Shown here one piece after another: positions 42,077 to 53,062 of a stretch of DNA of 64,000 bases (position 1 is its first letter; each line of letters starts with the position of its first letter). Under the pieces are notes generated by a model. That model was not told the DNA's origin. It made no database searches and was given only the letters and a program-made list of their open reading frames with translations. The translations under genes and the position numbers were made by a program. The stretch is from Lepas anatifera. Taxonomy: Eukaryota; Arthropoda; Thecostraca; Lepadidae. The stretch covers positions 124,001-188,000 of the forward strand of contig JAOTON010000045.1 in the NCBI GenBank assembly GCA_034440635.1, read 5' to 3'.

Positions 42077-43689
42077 TTCACCGTTGTACAACATCCTATT
42101 AGTCACCCTCGGAAGAGTCTGGCAGAGCTCCTGAGCGTGCAAATCGGAAGCACATCGGTGATGGCTTCGTCTTCGCCCGCCTTCATTTTCTGAGTGGGAC
42201 AACCACGGGATCTTACATGACCTAAAGACCACGTAACATATTAAAAATAGCAGCTTGTGTGGTCTTACTGTAGTGGCGTTTGTGTAGGTACCAAAAATCT
42301 TTCGTCCTTGCTTCCAGGGACTCTTCAGTCGTGACTCCGATGTAGGAGCTGCTTCAATAATGGCTTGCCGATGAAGGAGGATTTTGAGAAAAGTTGGCGT
42401 CATCCAGGCCCGGGGATAACATATCAGGGCCACAAACATGTCCGCCCTCTCGTCGAGAAAATCAGGTGGAGCTGGTTGCGAACCATGACGACTACTTCAC
42501 CGATGATGTCTACTTGAGTGGGCTGCAAAACATCTATTTGTATTTTGCTCGATGGTGGGCATTCGACGTAGTGGTAGTGAGCGCCAATTCTTGGAGCCTG
42601 CAGAAGCGACTTCAACGGCCAAGAACATTTGGGGTCTCAGATGGTGATGGTGGGTGAGGGGAGACACTCTCGAGGTTTAACAAGCTCAGAGAGTCACACT
42701 GCCTGGCAGGAAACCATGCGTGCCCTTCAACGGGATACTCCTTCCCAACCTTCCTTTAAATTTATCCCGAAGTTTTTAATTTTTAGAGGGGCTGCATCGC
42801 AGCAGATGGAAACCTCAAGTCAGAGAAATATGTTTAAGACTTCTTCTGGGCTCACTGTTCGAATATTCTTGCAATGAGGGCTGTTTAGGAGGCCATCAAA
42901 GAGGTCAAGGTGGGTGAAGATCTCTGAAAAAGGTGAATCATAAAATTCGGAATAAATATAAACTATAGGGAAAACGCAGCTGCACGCAGAATATTTTGAC
43001 ACCGCAGGATAGCAGAAAGATCATGCTATAACACCATGCTACCCAGGTTTTGAATCTCATTGAATCATGTCCAAAAATTAAATTTGAACCCTACTTTTCG
43101 GTTTCTCATGTGTTTCTATGTATGTACCTTAAGAATTGCCCCCCTTACCACGGAAATAAGAAACAGGTTCCCCAATATTTGTCCGAACGCTCTCCTGGTC
43201 CAAGTGTATAATCGGCACTGTTGAAATCGTTTGTGTCGTCCAATGACCTCGCTATTACAGACAATGATGTTTTATCTACATTTCACCTGGAAGAAAACAC
43301 GGTCATAGGCAGGGGCTGATTCAAAGTGCAATAACTTAGAAACAAATACCAAACATGCATCAAAATAGCTGTTATGCATGCCAGGGGTATTGCAGTTATC
43401 AGATATGGCCACTTTCACTAGTTTCATCAAAGTAAAAAAATTGGTCAACATGGGACTTTTGTCCCGCCCCGTCGCACAGTGCACCGTTCCGAATTCATTT
43501 CAAATGAACGCTATTTTTACAAAAATAGTGCTTGGTTTCTTCGTTGTTATGGCCACAAATACCCAACGGCAATGTAGATTTTGGACTTAATGTGCATGGG
43601 CGTTCAGAATTGACATGCCGACTCTTAACTGCATCAAAAGGGAATTAACAATTTTGGGACCATATCTATGATAATTGGTTGTTGCCTAA
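42077..43689. other. Unannotated
   Basis: About 1.6 kb; several short open frames on both strands and none with a recognisable domain. Confidence 0.4.
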
Positions 43690-45640
43690 TTCTTAGATTG
43701 TCTTCCACCTGTTTTTAAAGGCTTTATGTGATTTGGTTATCGTGGTTTGTTCTGGTAGTTTGTTGAAAATGTTTGCTGTGATTGGAAGAAAATGTTGTGT
43801 GAAGTTTGTTATCCGGCTTATTCATTCAGACATCTGACGCTCGTTTCGGAGTGACCTGTCCGTGTCGTTGTGCCTCCGATTGGACAGAATTCTTTGGATA
43901 TAGTCGGGCAAATGTCCACGGCTGAGGTTGTAGAAAAAAACTGTACTTTATGGATTTCGCGTCTTGTCGTGAGTGAGACCCGTCCTCAGTGTCCCAGTGA
44001 CCGTCCTTGGAAGGGCTCCTGTTAGGAGTGATGTCCAGCCGAGACCCGTCCTCAGTTTGTCAGTGGCCGTCCTTGGAAGGGCTCCTGTTAGGAGTGATGT
44101 CCAGCCGAGACCCGTCCTCAGTTTCAGTGGCCGTTCTTGGAAGGGCTCCTGTTAGGAGTGATGTCCAGCCGAGACCCGTCCTCAGTTTGTCAGTGGCCGT
44201 TCTTGGAAGGGCTCCTGTTAGGAGTGATGTCCAGCCGAGACCCGTCCTCAGTCAGAGTCGGGCTGCTCTGCTATAAAGCCTTTCGAGTCGTCGGCTGTCA
44301 TTTGCCGTTATATGTCCGTCGTAAATCTCACCGCAGCAATCAAAGTGCGGTCGCACGTACGTTTGAAATATATTCTCGAGAATTTGTCCAGGCATATTGC
44401 GAGATATAGGGTAGTGAGCGCCGAGGGCTGAGTTTACTTCCATTTCATTATTTATTTGCTCATGAAATCTTAAATGTTTTGAGAGGATTGTGCCTAAATG
44501 TTTATGTTTTTCCACAACAGGTTTTTCCTTTCGTTCAAACACGAGATCTGGTATCGTTTTTTCGTTTGTTTAAAAAGTTTATTGAATAGTTGAATTGTAT
44601 GATAAGCCAGTCTTTCCTGTAGGCGAGAACTTTGCTTAGATCGTTTAGAAGCAAATTTGGAAGATTAGCTGCGTTTTCCTGACTCTGGTGAGCATGAGTC
44701 ATCCTCAAAGAATATAATTTTGTTTTCTGTTTTGTCCGATAGGCTGATAAGATAAAAAAGACAGGTAGGGGCCTAAAACGGATGCCTGGGGCATTCAGCT
44801 TTCAGTGGGAGTAAAGTCGGCCTGGAAATGTTTATCAGCACGCGCTGCTGTCTGTTCGTCAGGTATGAGCGTAACCACGGCAGAATGTTTTCCAGTCAAA
44901 ATTAGTTTACGCACTTATGAAGCAAGCCTTTGTGCTAGATTTTTCGAAGCTGCTACTCATATCTGAATAAAGTACTGTCTGGTCAAATACTTTGTCCAGT
45001 GTTTCATACAATGTATGTGTAAGGTAGAATGGCTTGTTCCGTGTCCTGGTCTGTAATTACTCTGTTAGTAAATTGTGGTCAGTGAGGAGTCGGTATATTT
45101 TTTTACACTTAGGTTTTTCTCAAATGCCTTAGACAAGCAGCATGGTAAACTTATTTGTCTATAGGAACTGATCTCCGCTGGCCTACCTTTGTTTCTGAAC
45201 ATTGGTTTGACGTTAGTAATCTTAAAATGAGTAAGCTCTGTGACTAGCTCCAAAAGCTCTGAAGGCTCTGCGGTAATTTCTAATTACCACTCATAGGTTG
45301 ATACCGGAGAATGGTTGAAATGCCTGTTCAGAACTGTGCTACTAGCATTGAAGTTACCTGTTGATGTAATGGGTGCGGGATGATATCTTTGGGCCATGCT
45401 TATGCTTCTATGGAAGTGATCGCGAAATGCTTATAGGCGGGGGTGCTTGTTTGACCAGGGGGTAAATAAACGCAGCACAAAATTATCGTCATTGTGGTAA
45501 ATCTAATCTTGGCCCAAATCCATTCCTCATTGGCAACTTCTAGGTCAGGGATGCTGCTAATTATGTATGAAAGTACGTGGCAGCCCCCTTACCCCCTCCA
45601 TGTCTATTTCTAAGCCACATTAGTTTTTTTATTTCCTTAT
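43690..45640 (-). pseudogene. LINE ORF2 with endonuclease and RT remnants, minus strand
   Basis: Minus-strand readings in order, across several frames. RNRHGGG (about 45620) and WAKIRFTTMTIILCCVYLPP (about 45460-45520) are typical of the apurinic-type endonuclease. LLELVTELTHFKITNVKPMF and SSYRQISLPCCLSKAFEKNL (45100-45255) are the RT start. VVEKHKHLGTILSKHLRFHE (about 44460-44520) and VRPHFDCCGEIYDGHITAND (44280-44345) follow the RT core. The C-terminus is LPDYIQRILSNRRHNDTDRS (about 43855-43915). Frameshifts and stops are frequent. A 66-bp minisatellite lies inside the C-terminal coding region. It is a different lineage from the 20-kb and 52-kb LINEs. Confidence 0.85.
43975..44253. repeat. 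Minisatellite, 66-bp unit, 4 copies, inside the LINE ORF
   Basis: Units start at 43975, 44041, 44107, 44171 and 44237 (lengths 66, 66, 64, 66, then partial). On the minus strand the unit encodes the 22-residue repeat whose core is TGLGWTSLLTGALPRTATDK. This sits exactly where LINE ORFs have a GW-TSL-type block before the conserved RR-IHK segment, so it is an expansion of coding sequence. The 64-bp unit breaks the frame. Confidence 0.93.
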
Positions 45641-45794
45641 TTTTAATAGGCTCGCGTGTACTGTTGAGTCAAGTTTAGTTTCTGTGAGGGTCAAATTATG
45701 ATGTTATTAGAATTAAAAGAAAATATTCTAACTCGTCTCTTTTGTTTGCACTTGTTATACTCTTAATGCACGAGATGTAAAAATTATAAAAAAT

Positions 45795-45865
45795 GCTTAG
45801 CGTGCTAAAATTGAATCTTCTGTTACAGTTCTGAGACCCGGGTTCGATTCCACTCCAGCCATTTT
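45795..45865 (+). mobile_element. tRNA-like remnant with perfect B box
   Basis: GGGTTCGATTCC (about 45840-45851) is a perfect B box, and TTAGCGTGCTAA lies about 40 bp upstream. There is no matching acceptor stem, so this is a SINE or tRNA-pseudogene remnant and not a tRNA gene. Confidence 0.4.
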
Positions 45866-46644
45866 AGAGTGTTTCCAGGTTAAATTGCATGTTTAAAATC
45901 CTCCACCTAGGTCAGAAATTTGTTCGGAAAGTAATTATTACTTGTTTGGATTGCAGATGACTATGCAGACGCCCCCTTGCAGTAAAAACAGTATGACAAC
46001 TGAAAGACTGGCACAAATTGTGGCGCATATCCACGCCGCGGCCAAACTCTCCCAGTACAAAAAGGTGCGGTAGTGAGGTTTTTATATTGACGGCTTACGG
46101 TGAGGTACGGGTTGGAAAGGCATATAAATGTATTTCCTATCTGCTCTCTTCCTTGGAGATACATGAAAAACGGTTATCAGCCCAAAAATTGCGTCTATTT
46201 CCGTAGAGACTAACTTTAGCTGAGAATAAGAGGGTGTGGAAGAAAAATGTATATGCTCGCATTTGTCAATAATTCGACCCAAAGAGTCGTAATTTCGTAG
46301 GAATAGCACCTTTGGAGAGGTAATTGTTTTCTGAGTATCATATCAAGAGCGCATTATTCCCAACTAAGTAAACTTTGACCACGAACATTTTGAAATTGAC
46401 CTATAATTTTTGCGCTCACATCACAAGCGCAGTGGATTTTAAAAGAAACCGTGCCAGCTGCTTGACATGAACAAAATTGTGCACGTGAAGAAGCCGCTTA
46501 ATCAATTGTGCTTACGCCAAGTGGGAAAACCGACTCAGTATTGGACAACAACCAGAGAAGATGGGGTCGCAGGAGATGGGGGCGTTCTCAAGGGAGCGTC
46601 CAGCGAGTATGGGAAAATGAGCAGCAGGACAGACGGAGGTCGGC
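45866..46644. other. Unannotated
   Basis: Nothing recognised. The open frame starting at 46467 runs from here into the minisatellite. Confidence 0.4.
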
Positions 46645-48515
46645 GAGGAGGATCGGCGGGAGCTGGGGGTCCGCGATACACCCACCACAGGCGAGGAGGA
46701 TCGGCGGGAGCTGGGGGTCCGCGATATACCCACCACAGGCGAGGAGGATCGGCGGGAGCTGGGGGTCCGCGATACACCCACCACAGGCGAGGAGGATCGG
46801 CGGGAGCTGGGGGTCCGCGATATACCCACCACAGGCGAGGAGGATCCGCGGGAGCTGGGGGTCCGCGATACACCCACCACAGGCGAGGAGGATCGGCGGG
46901 AGCTGGGGGTCCGCGATACACCCACCACAGGCGAGGAGGATCGGCGGGAGCTGGGGGTCCGCGATACACCCACCACAGGCGAGGAGGATCGGCGGGAGCT
47001 GGGGGTCCGCGATACACCCACCACAGGCGAGGAGGATCGGCGGGAGCTGGGGGTCCGCGATATACCCACCACAGGCGAGGAGGATCGGCGGGAGCTGGGG
47101 GTCCGCGATACACCCACCACAGGCGAGGAGGATCAGCGGGAGCTGGGGGTCCGCGATACACCCACCACAGGCGAGGAGGATCGGCGGGAGCTGGGGGTCC
47201 GCGATACACCCACCACAGGCGAGGAGGATCCGCGGGAGCTGGGGGTCCGCGATACACCCACCACAGGCGAGGAGGATCGGCGGGAGCTGGGGGTCCGCGA
47301 TACACCCACCACAGACAAGGAGGATCGGCGGGAGCTGGGGTCCGCGATACACCCACCACAGGCGAGGAGGATCGGCGGGAGCTGGGGTCCGCGATACACC
47401 CACCACAGGCGAGGAGGATCGGCGGGAGCTGGGGGTCCGCGATACACCCACCACAGGCGAGGAGGATCGGCGGGAGCTGGGGGTCCGCGATACACCCACC
47501 ACAGGCGAGGAGGATCGGCGGGAGCTGGGGTCCGCGATACACCCACCACAGGCGAGGAGGATCGGCGGGAGCTGGGGGTCCGCGATACACCCACCACAGG
47601 CGAGGAGGATCGGCGGGAGCTGGGGGTCCGCGATACACCCACCACAGGCGAGGAGGATCAGCGGGAGCTGGGGGTCCGCGATACACCCACCACAGGCGAG
47701 GAGGATCGGCGGGAGCTGGGGGTCCGCGATACACCCACCACAGGCGAGGAGGATCGGCGGGAGCTGGGTGTCCGCGATATACCCACCACAGGCGAGGAGG
47801 ATCGGCGGGAGCTGGGGGTCCGCGATACACCCACCACAGGCGAGGAGGATCGGCGGGAGCTGGGGGTCCACGATACACCCACCACAGGCGAGGAGGATCG
47901 GCGGGAGCTGGGGGTCCGCGATACACCCACCACAGGCGAGGAGGATCGGCGGGAGCTGGGGGGTCCGCGATACACCCACCACAGGCGAGGAGGATCGGCG
48001 GGAGCTGGGGGTCCACGATACACCCACCACAGGCGAGGAGGATCGGCGGGAGCTGGGGGTCCGCGATACACCCACCACAGGCGAGGAGGATCGGCGGGAG
48101 CTGGGGGTCCGCGATACACCCACCACAGGCGAGGAGGATCGGCGGGAGCTGGGGGTCCGCGATACACCCACCACAGGCGAGGAGGATCGGCGGGAGCTGG
48201 GGGTCCGCGATACACCCACCACAGGCGAGGAGGATCGGCGGGAGCTGGGGGTCCGCGATACACCCACCACAAGCGAGGAGGATCGGCGGGAGCTGGGGGT
48301 CCGCGATACACCCACCACAGGCGAGGAGGATCGGCGGGAGCTGGGGGTCCGCGATACACCCACCACAGGCGAGGAGGATCAGCGGGAGCTGGGGGTCCGC
48401 GATATACCCACCACAGGCGAGGAGGATCGGCGGGAGCTGGGGGTCCGCGATACACCCACCACAGGCGAGGAGGATCGGCGGGAGCTGGGGGTCCGCGATA
48501 TATCCACCACAGGCA
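46645..48515. repeat. Minisatellite, 48-bp unit, about 39 copies
   Basis: The unit is GAGGAGGATCGGCGGGAGCT, GGGGGTCCGCGATACACCCA, CCACAGGC (48 bp). Copies are very similar; common variants are GATATACCC, GATCAGCGG and GATCCGCGG, and a few units lose or gain one G. Frames stay open for up to 685 codons on the plus strand and 592 on the minus strand, encoding 16-residue repeats such as GGSAGAGGPRYTHHRR. Open frames on both strands at once indicate repeat composition, not a gene. Confidence 0.96.
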
Positions 48516-48576
48516 TCTTGAAGGAGGATCTACACTTGAAGCCCTGCAAGACAATGATGTACTAAAAGTAAAAAGG

Positions 48577-48762
48577 AAGGGGCGTGGTGCTGTAGTGGTT
48601 AGCACACTCGTTTTCCACGCAGCCGACCCGAGTTCGAGGTCTAGTGAATCCCGTGAACGAGGAGCAATCGGGCTGCGGAGAAACCCCTCCAACAGGGAAA
48701 GAGTTGGCGACATCATATTACCCTGACATTTGGTGCATCAATAAGCCGCAACAATTATCAAA
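48577..48762 (+). mobile_element. tRNA-derived SINE, family B
   Basis: Head GGGGCGTGGTGCTGTAGTGG then TTAGCACACTCG, B-box-like CCGAGTTCGAGGTC, tail CCAACAGGGAAAGAGTTGGC and GGTGCATCAATAAGCCGCAA. No clear target duplication. It lies just after the 48-bp array. Confidence 0.85.
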
Positions 48763-48893
48763 CTACAAGGAAGAGCACAGGAAAAGCAGGAAGATCTGTA
48801 AAAGTCTCCAAAGTGCCAGCGGAACCATCAGGCTGAATAAAGTTTGGCTTACCGACGATGCTTACACCTACTTTCATGAGAGCCTAAAGGTTA

Positions 48894-49870
48894 TTAAACC
48901 TTGCCCCACCGGGACCATCGATGATCCCCAAGGTTTTTTGGGATTGCAGAAAAACGACGAGATGTAGCACCACTATTGAACGCTGTATCTCTCACCCTAT
49001 TATTTTCTCACCATCTCGGAAATTTTTTTACCCCGGGTCACCCAAGGTGAGGTCGTCAGGTGAGGTTAACAAAGGTCACCGCACTTCAACTTTTTAGCTC
49101 TATAAGAGCTATCGATTTGAACCTTCCCACACTTCATCGTCTCTCCAGGATCTACAAAGTGTATGTCCGGGATTTTTCGATTTTGTGACCAGAGGTCAGG
49201 TCACGAGGTGACCTCTTCTATTGAAAAAGCATGGGGAAAAGCTGTCTCATGATGTAAAATTCACAAAAACTATTGCAAATGCTCAGCTTGCTCAGAAAAG
49301 CGTTCTTTGACACCCTTTCACGGATCCCAGGGGCCATTTTTGTCCTTTCCGAGGTCATCCAAGGGCACCAGGGGTCAAAAACAGTATTTTGACAATAACT
49401 TTTGACCTAATTAAGCTACAGCGCTGAATCAAGCATCATCGTGTATGTCTCGTCACTGGATTTCATTTTATATACGGCAAGGTCACTTTCTAACCTTTCG
49501 TCCTCCGGAGGTCAAACCACTGGCGGGAGGTCATTACGTTCCGCATAGCTGAGAAAGGTCTGGCATTATCCTATCGAATGTACTTTACCACATCTCAATA
49601 GCTCTAATGGCATAAGCGTTATACCCAGTTTTCTTAAGCATGGCATATTTGAATGAAAATAGCCCATCGTGACCTAACTTGACGTCTGGAGGTCAAACCA
49701 TTGACCTGAGCGCTTAAACATGCTAAGTAATTTCATGCTGAATTTACGCGAGCGTTCTAATGCACTATGCAGATTTGCACTAACCCCTATATTTCGGAGT
49801 TAGAAGGGGGCCATCGATGCCCCTCGGTGGGGCAAAGGTGGCGCCGGACCCCCGGTGGGGCGCGGGTTAA
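48894..49870 (+). mobile_element. R2 repeat, full length, TTAA-flanked
   Basis: TTAA at 48894-48897 and 49867-49870; 969 bp between. Left end ACCTTGCCCCACCGGGACCA, right end GGTGGGGCGCGGG. The order of segments is identical to 5299-6699 without the SINE, which gives the empty version of that insertion. Dense TGACCT/AGGTCA. Confidence 0.9.
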
Positions 49871-50060
49871 CGCAGTCAACGAACGCAGTCAACCGAGAGG
49901 CCAGGTGAAGAAGAGCAGCGGCCACTCTGCTGTCCGCACGCCGCCGAGAGGACGGCGGTGAGCAGTGAAAAGGAAATCAACCGACCATACTTCGTTCAAT
50001 ACGAAGAGCAGGAAGGCGCGACCTGATAACAGCCACCTAAGCCAAGATATGACACACATC
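49871..50060. other. Spacer
   Basis: About 190 bp, not recognised; includes CGCAGTCAACGAACGCAGTC, an 11-bp tandem step. Confidence 0.4.
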
Positions 50061-50237
50061 TTAATCACGCGCATTGAAAGGGGTCTGAACCACCTTCACT
50101 TTGACTGGGAAGGGGGAAGATACCAACCCACAAGATCTCGAGAACGACGCTAAATAGCGAAAAACAGCAAACAACGATGGATAGCTGCTCATTTATCTCT
50201 CTATAGAAAACATTTGAACTATTTTTTCAGGTCCCAT
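50061..50237. mobile_element. R3 terminal fragment into which another R3 inserted
   Basis: TTAA (50061-50064) then TCACGCGCATTGAAAGGGGT and GATCTCGAGAACGACGCTAA, the same order as the R3 start at 50242. It runs until TTCAGGTCCCA, where the next R3 begins at TTAA 50238. The rest of this copy was not found downstream. Confidence 0.75.
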
Positions 50238-51059
50238 TTAACACGCGCATTGACGGTGGTCTGAGCCACTTTCGCTGTGACGGGGGGGCGGTACCCGCCC
50301 CTCCCCAAATCTCGAGAAGCACGCTAGGTAGTGAAAAACGGTAAACGGCGTTGGGTAGCCCATCGAATTCTCCATCGAAAATTTTTTCATCATTTTTTGG
50401 CAGGTCACATTCAAGGTCACTAGTGGTCAAAACATGCCGTCATAGGGATAACCTGTAAATGAAGGTTTTCAGTCATTAGGGGAAAGTGTGGTGTCACGGA
50501 CACCCCTGTTTGGGTCAAACTGACAGCGCCGCAACCGGGAAAAGCGTGTAATACGCTTCCTTTTAGCGCGCGTCGGTCGCAGAGCAGCAATGGGTCCAGT
50601 ACGCTCTCTAGGTTTCATACAATTTTGATAATATTAAAAACTGCAACTCATGTGTTTTTTCACAATCGAATTCGTAAGGTTATTGCATGGATGTTTCTAC
50701 AGATACTTTATTGGTATTACGTAATATGGCTCTTCAAGATGTTACATTTTGTTCACCGCAGTCGCTGACTGTGTAATCGCAATGGCGTCCGACTCATGTC
50801 CCAGCTTGTTTAGGAAGAACAAAGTGGGGTAAGACGGACACCGCGTGTGGGGCAAGATGGACATGCTGTCCATGTTACCCTGCACAAGAGTATATTTAAT
50901 TTTAAAATATGAACTTAAATGAATAAATTTATCAGGGGCTTTAAGGTCCAGCGATATACCTGAGTGCAGGCGGATTTGGCTGATGGTTTGGGGGAGTGGG
51001 AACACAGGGCCCGAAATGCTGGAGAACATATAATTAAATTTGGGGATCATCCCGGGGCA

Positions 51060-51715
51060 GGTGTATCCCTCGACCCTCAGTGACCCCTGAAATGGTCACG
51101 GTGTCCCCTGTGAGACTGATGGGCCCCCTAAAGTGTCGCTTCCAGCCACTCACCTCAGGAGCGGGGAGGGGCGCTCTTAGCCCTGCGAGAGGATTTGGCG
51201 CCCATCTGATAGGTTTTGCATTTCAAAAGTGGCACCCCCTGGCAAGCGCGCACCCAGGATTTTTATTGGGGGGCGGCTGACGAGAGGGGCAGCAGGCCGG
51301 TGGAGAGGGCGGCATTTTGGCTCAGGGGCGCACTTGTTCACCCAAAGGGTGGCCAATTTTCGCATCTTAGGGGGGGTGAGAGCGGTAAATTGTTTGCTCC
51401 ACAAACCTAGTGCAAATTTGTTTTAGGAGGCGGCGTGTTGGGTGCAGGGGCAGCAAAGTCAGTGTAGGGGGGCGGCATGTTGGGTGCAGGGGCGGCAGTC
51501 AGTCTAGCACTGTCTCTAAAAGTCAGTTGAAGGCTCATCCTTCCCCTCGATGGCCGCCTTCGGCGCCCCACATGGATGGGAGCGGCACTTTGGAGCCAAA
51601 GCGTTTGGAGGGCCCGGGCCCGCTGCCACCCCTGGAAGCGCGCCCGCCCCCTGGTCCGGATGGCGCCCCGCCCCCGACAAGGTGCCCCGCCCCCTGATCG
51701 GTGATCCTGGATCAA
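51060..51715. mobile_element. G-rich MITE-like element (relative of 8898-9167)
   Basis: The right end CCCCCTGATCGGTGATCCTG then GATCAAC mirrors the left end of the 8.9-kb MITE (GGATCCAGGATTGCCGATCG). The left part carries GACCCCTGAAATGGTCACGG and CGCATCTTAGGGGGGGTGAG, parallels of its interior. Boundaries are approximate. Confidence 0.55.
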
Positions 51716-51766
51716 CCTTTGCACAGTACCAAGACAGCCCTTGATATTTTAATCCTCCGTCATTAA

Positions 51767-53062
51767 AACATTCTGAAAAGGCTTTTAGCCAAATTTGAGC
51801 TCTATGGAGTAGAAAAACATTGGTTCGATGACTATCTGCGTAATCACACGCAACAGGTAAAAATTAGAACAAAAGATGGGCAAACTATTTTCTCGAAATT
51901 GCTTCCAAACACCACTGGATGTTATCAGGGTAGCTCGCTCTCATGTTTGATGTTTTCCATCTTCGCTAACGAGATGAGTGTGTATGCAGAGGAAAGCACA
52001 ATAGTCCAGTACGCGGATGACACTCAACTTTTAGTCAGTGGCCCGAAATCACACCTCTCGAATATGATTTTTAGCCTAGAGACTGAGCTGGAAAGGCTCT
52101 TGGATTGGTTCAGCCAAAACAAGTTAAAGATAAATGCCTCAAAAACTCAAGCAATAGTATTTGGAACCCGAGCTATGCTCAGGGACATGCCTCAGGTCAG
52201 CATACAAGTAGGTAACACTCAAGTAAATGAAACACAAATTGTCAAAAATCTAGGACTGGTCATGGACAAGCACCTCACGTTCAAACCGCATATAGACCAA
52301 CTTACTATAAAATGTACAGGCATACTCATGGGACTTCTCCACGCCAGCCATGTCATCCCACGCAACTTATTAAAGCAAATTGTTGACGCTCTGGTGATGT
52401 CAATAATTCGGTACTGCATATCAATTTACGGAACTTGCGGCGCGACACAACTTCATAGGGTGAAAAAGGTTATAAATTTCTGTGCAAGGGTAATCACCGG
52501 AAAGAGAAAGTACGACCACATATCTCACGAAGTAAGGCATCTCGGCTTTTTAACACCCGATAAGCTCGTTAGGTACCATCAACTCTGTTTAGCTAAAAGT
52601 GTAATGAACACGGGCGAGCCAAAAGCAATGCAACAAATGTTCCGTTTTACTGAACACCAACGAACGCGAAAGAATGGTCAACTCCGCCCGCCATGGCCAC
52701 GTACTGATGCCGGAAAACGGAGATTGGCTATGTAGTAGCGGCGCCATACAATCGGCTTGCACCTGACATACGGAATTCCACCATCACTAGTTTTAGACAC
52801 AGTTTGACTGCACTACTAAGGAATGAAGTCTAGTCGATTGCTGAATCATCTCTTTCACCTTTTTATCAGCATGACAGTTTAGCACTCATTATCGTTACAT
52901 TGTACTGGTCCATTGTTTTTAATTCTTACTAGGTGCTTTTGCTATTTTACATTAACTAGACTTCCTATGTCTCGTTTTAGGTACGCTACTAGTGATATAT
53001 TTAGGGATTGAACATAACTACTTTTGTGTGTGTTGGTTGATTGATTGATTGATTTGATTGCT
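51767..53062 (+). pseudogene. LINE ORF2 3' half, 5' truncated, with (TTGA)n tail
   Basis: The plus frame opens at about 51767 with NILKRLLAKFELYGVEKHWF, just after RT motif A, and runs uninterrupted to a stop at 52733-52735. QGSSLSCLMFSIFANEMSVY is followed by the intact catalytic motif YADD (52010-52021) and then LERLLDWFSQNKLKINASKT, LGLVMDKHLTFKPHIDQLTI and RVKKVINFCARVITGKRKYD. The C-terminal tail is cut short compared with the relative at 19969. The 3' end near 53035-53062 is GTTGGTTGATTGATTGATTG, a microsatellite tail typical of CR1-like LINEs. It is the best-preserved RT in the window, but lacks the endonuclease and motif A. Confidence 0.9.

Noticed and set aside
45795..45865. tRNA gene from the perfect B box
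   Set aside because: No acceptor stem or complete A box at tRNA spacing.
46645..48515. CRISPR array
   Set aside because: Units are contiguous with no unique spacers, and the context is an animal genome.
46467..48565. Open frames of 684-685 codons on plus and 352-592 on minus as possible giant repeat proteins
   Set aside because: All arise from a 48-bp tandem unit without stops, on both strands and in several frames at once. No flanking gene structure supports translation.
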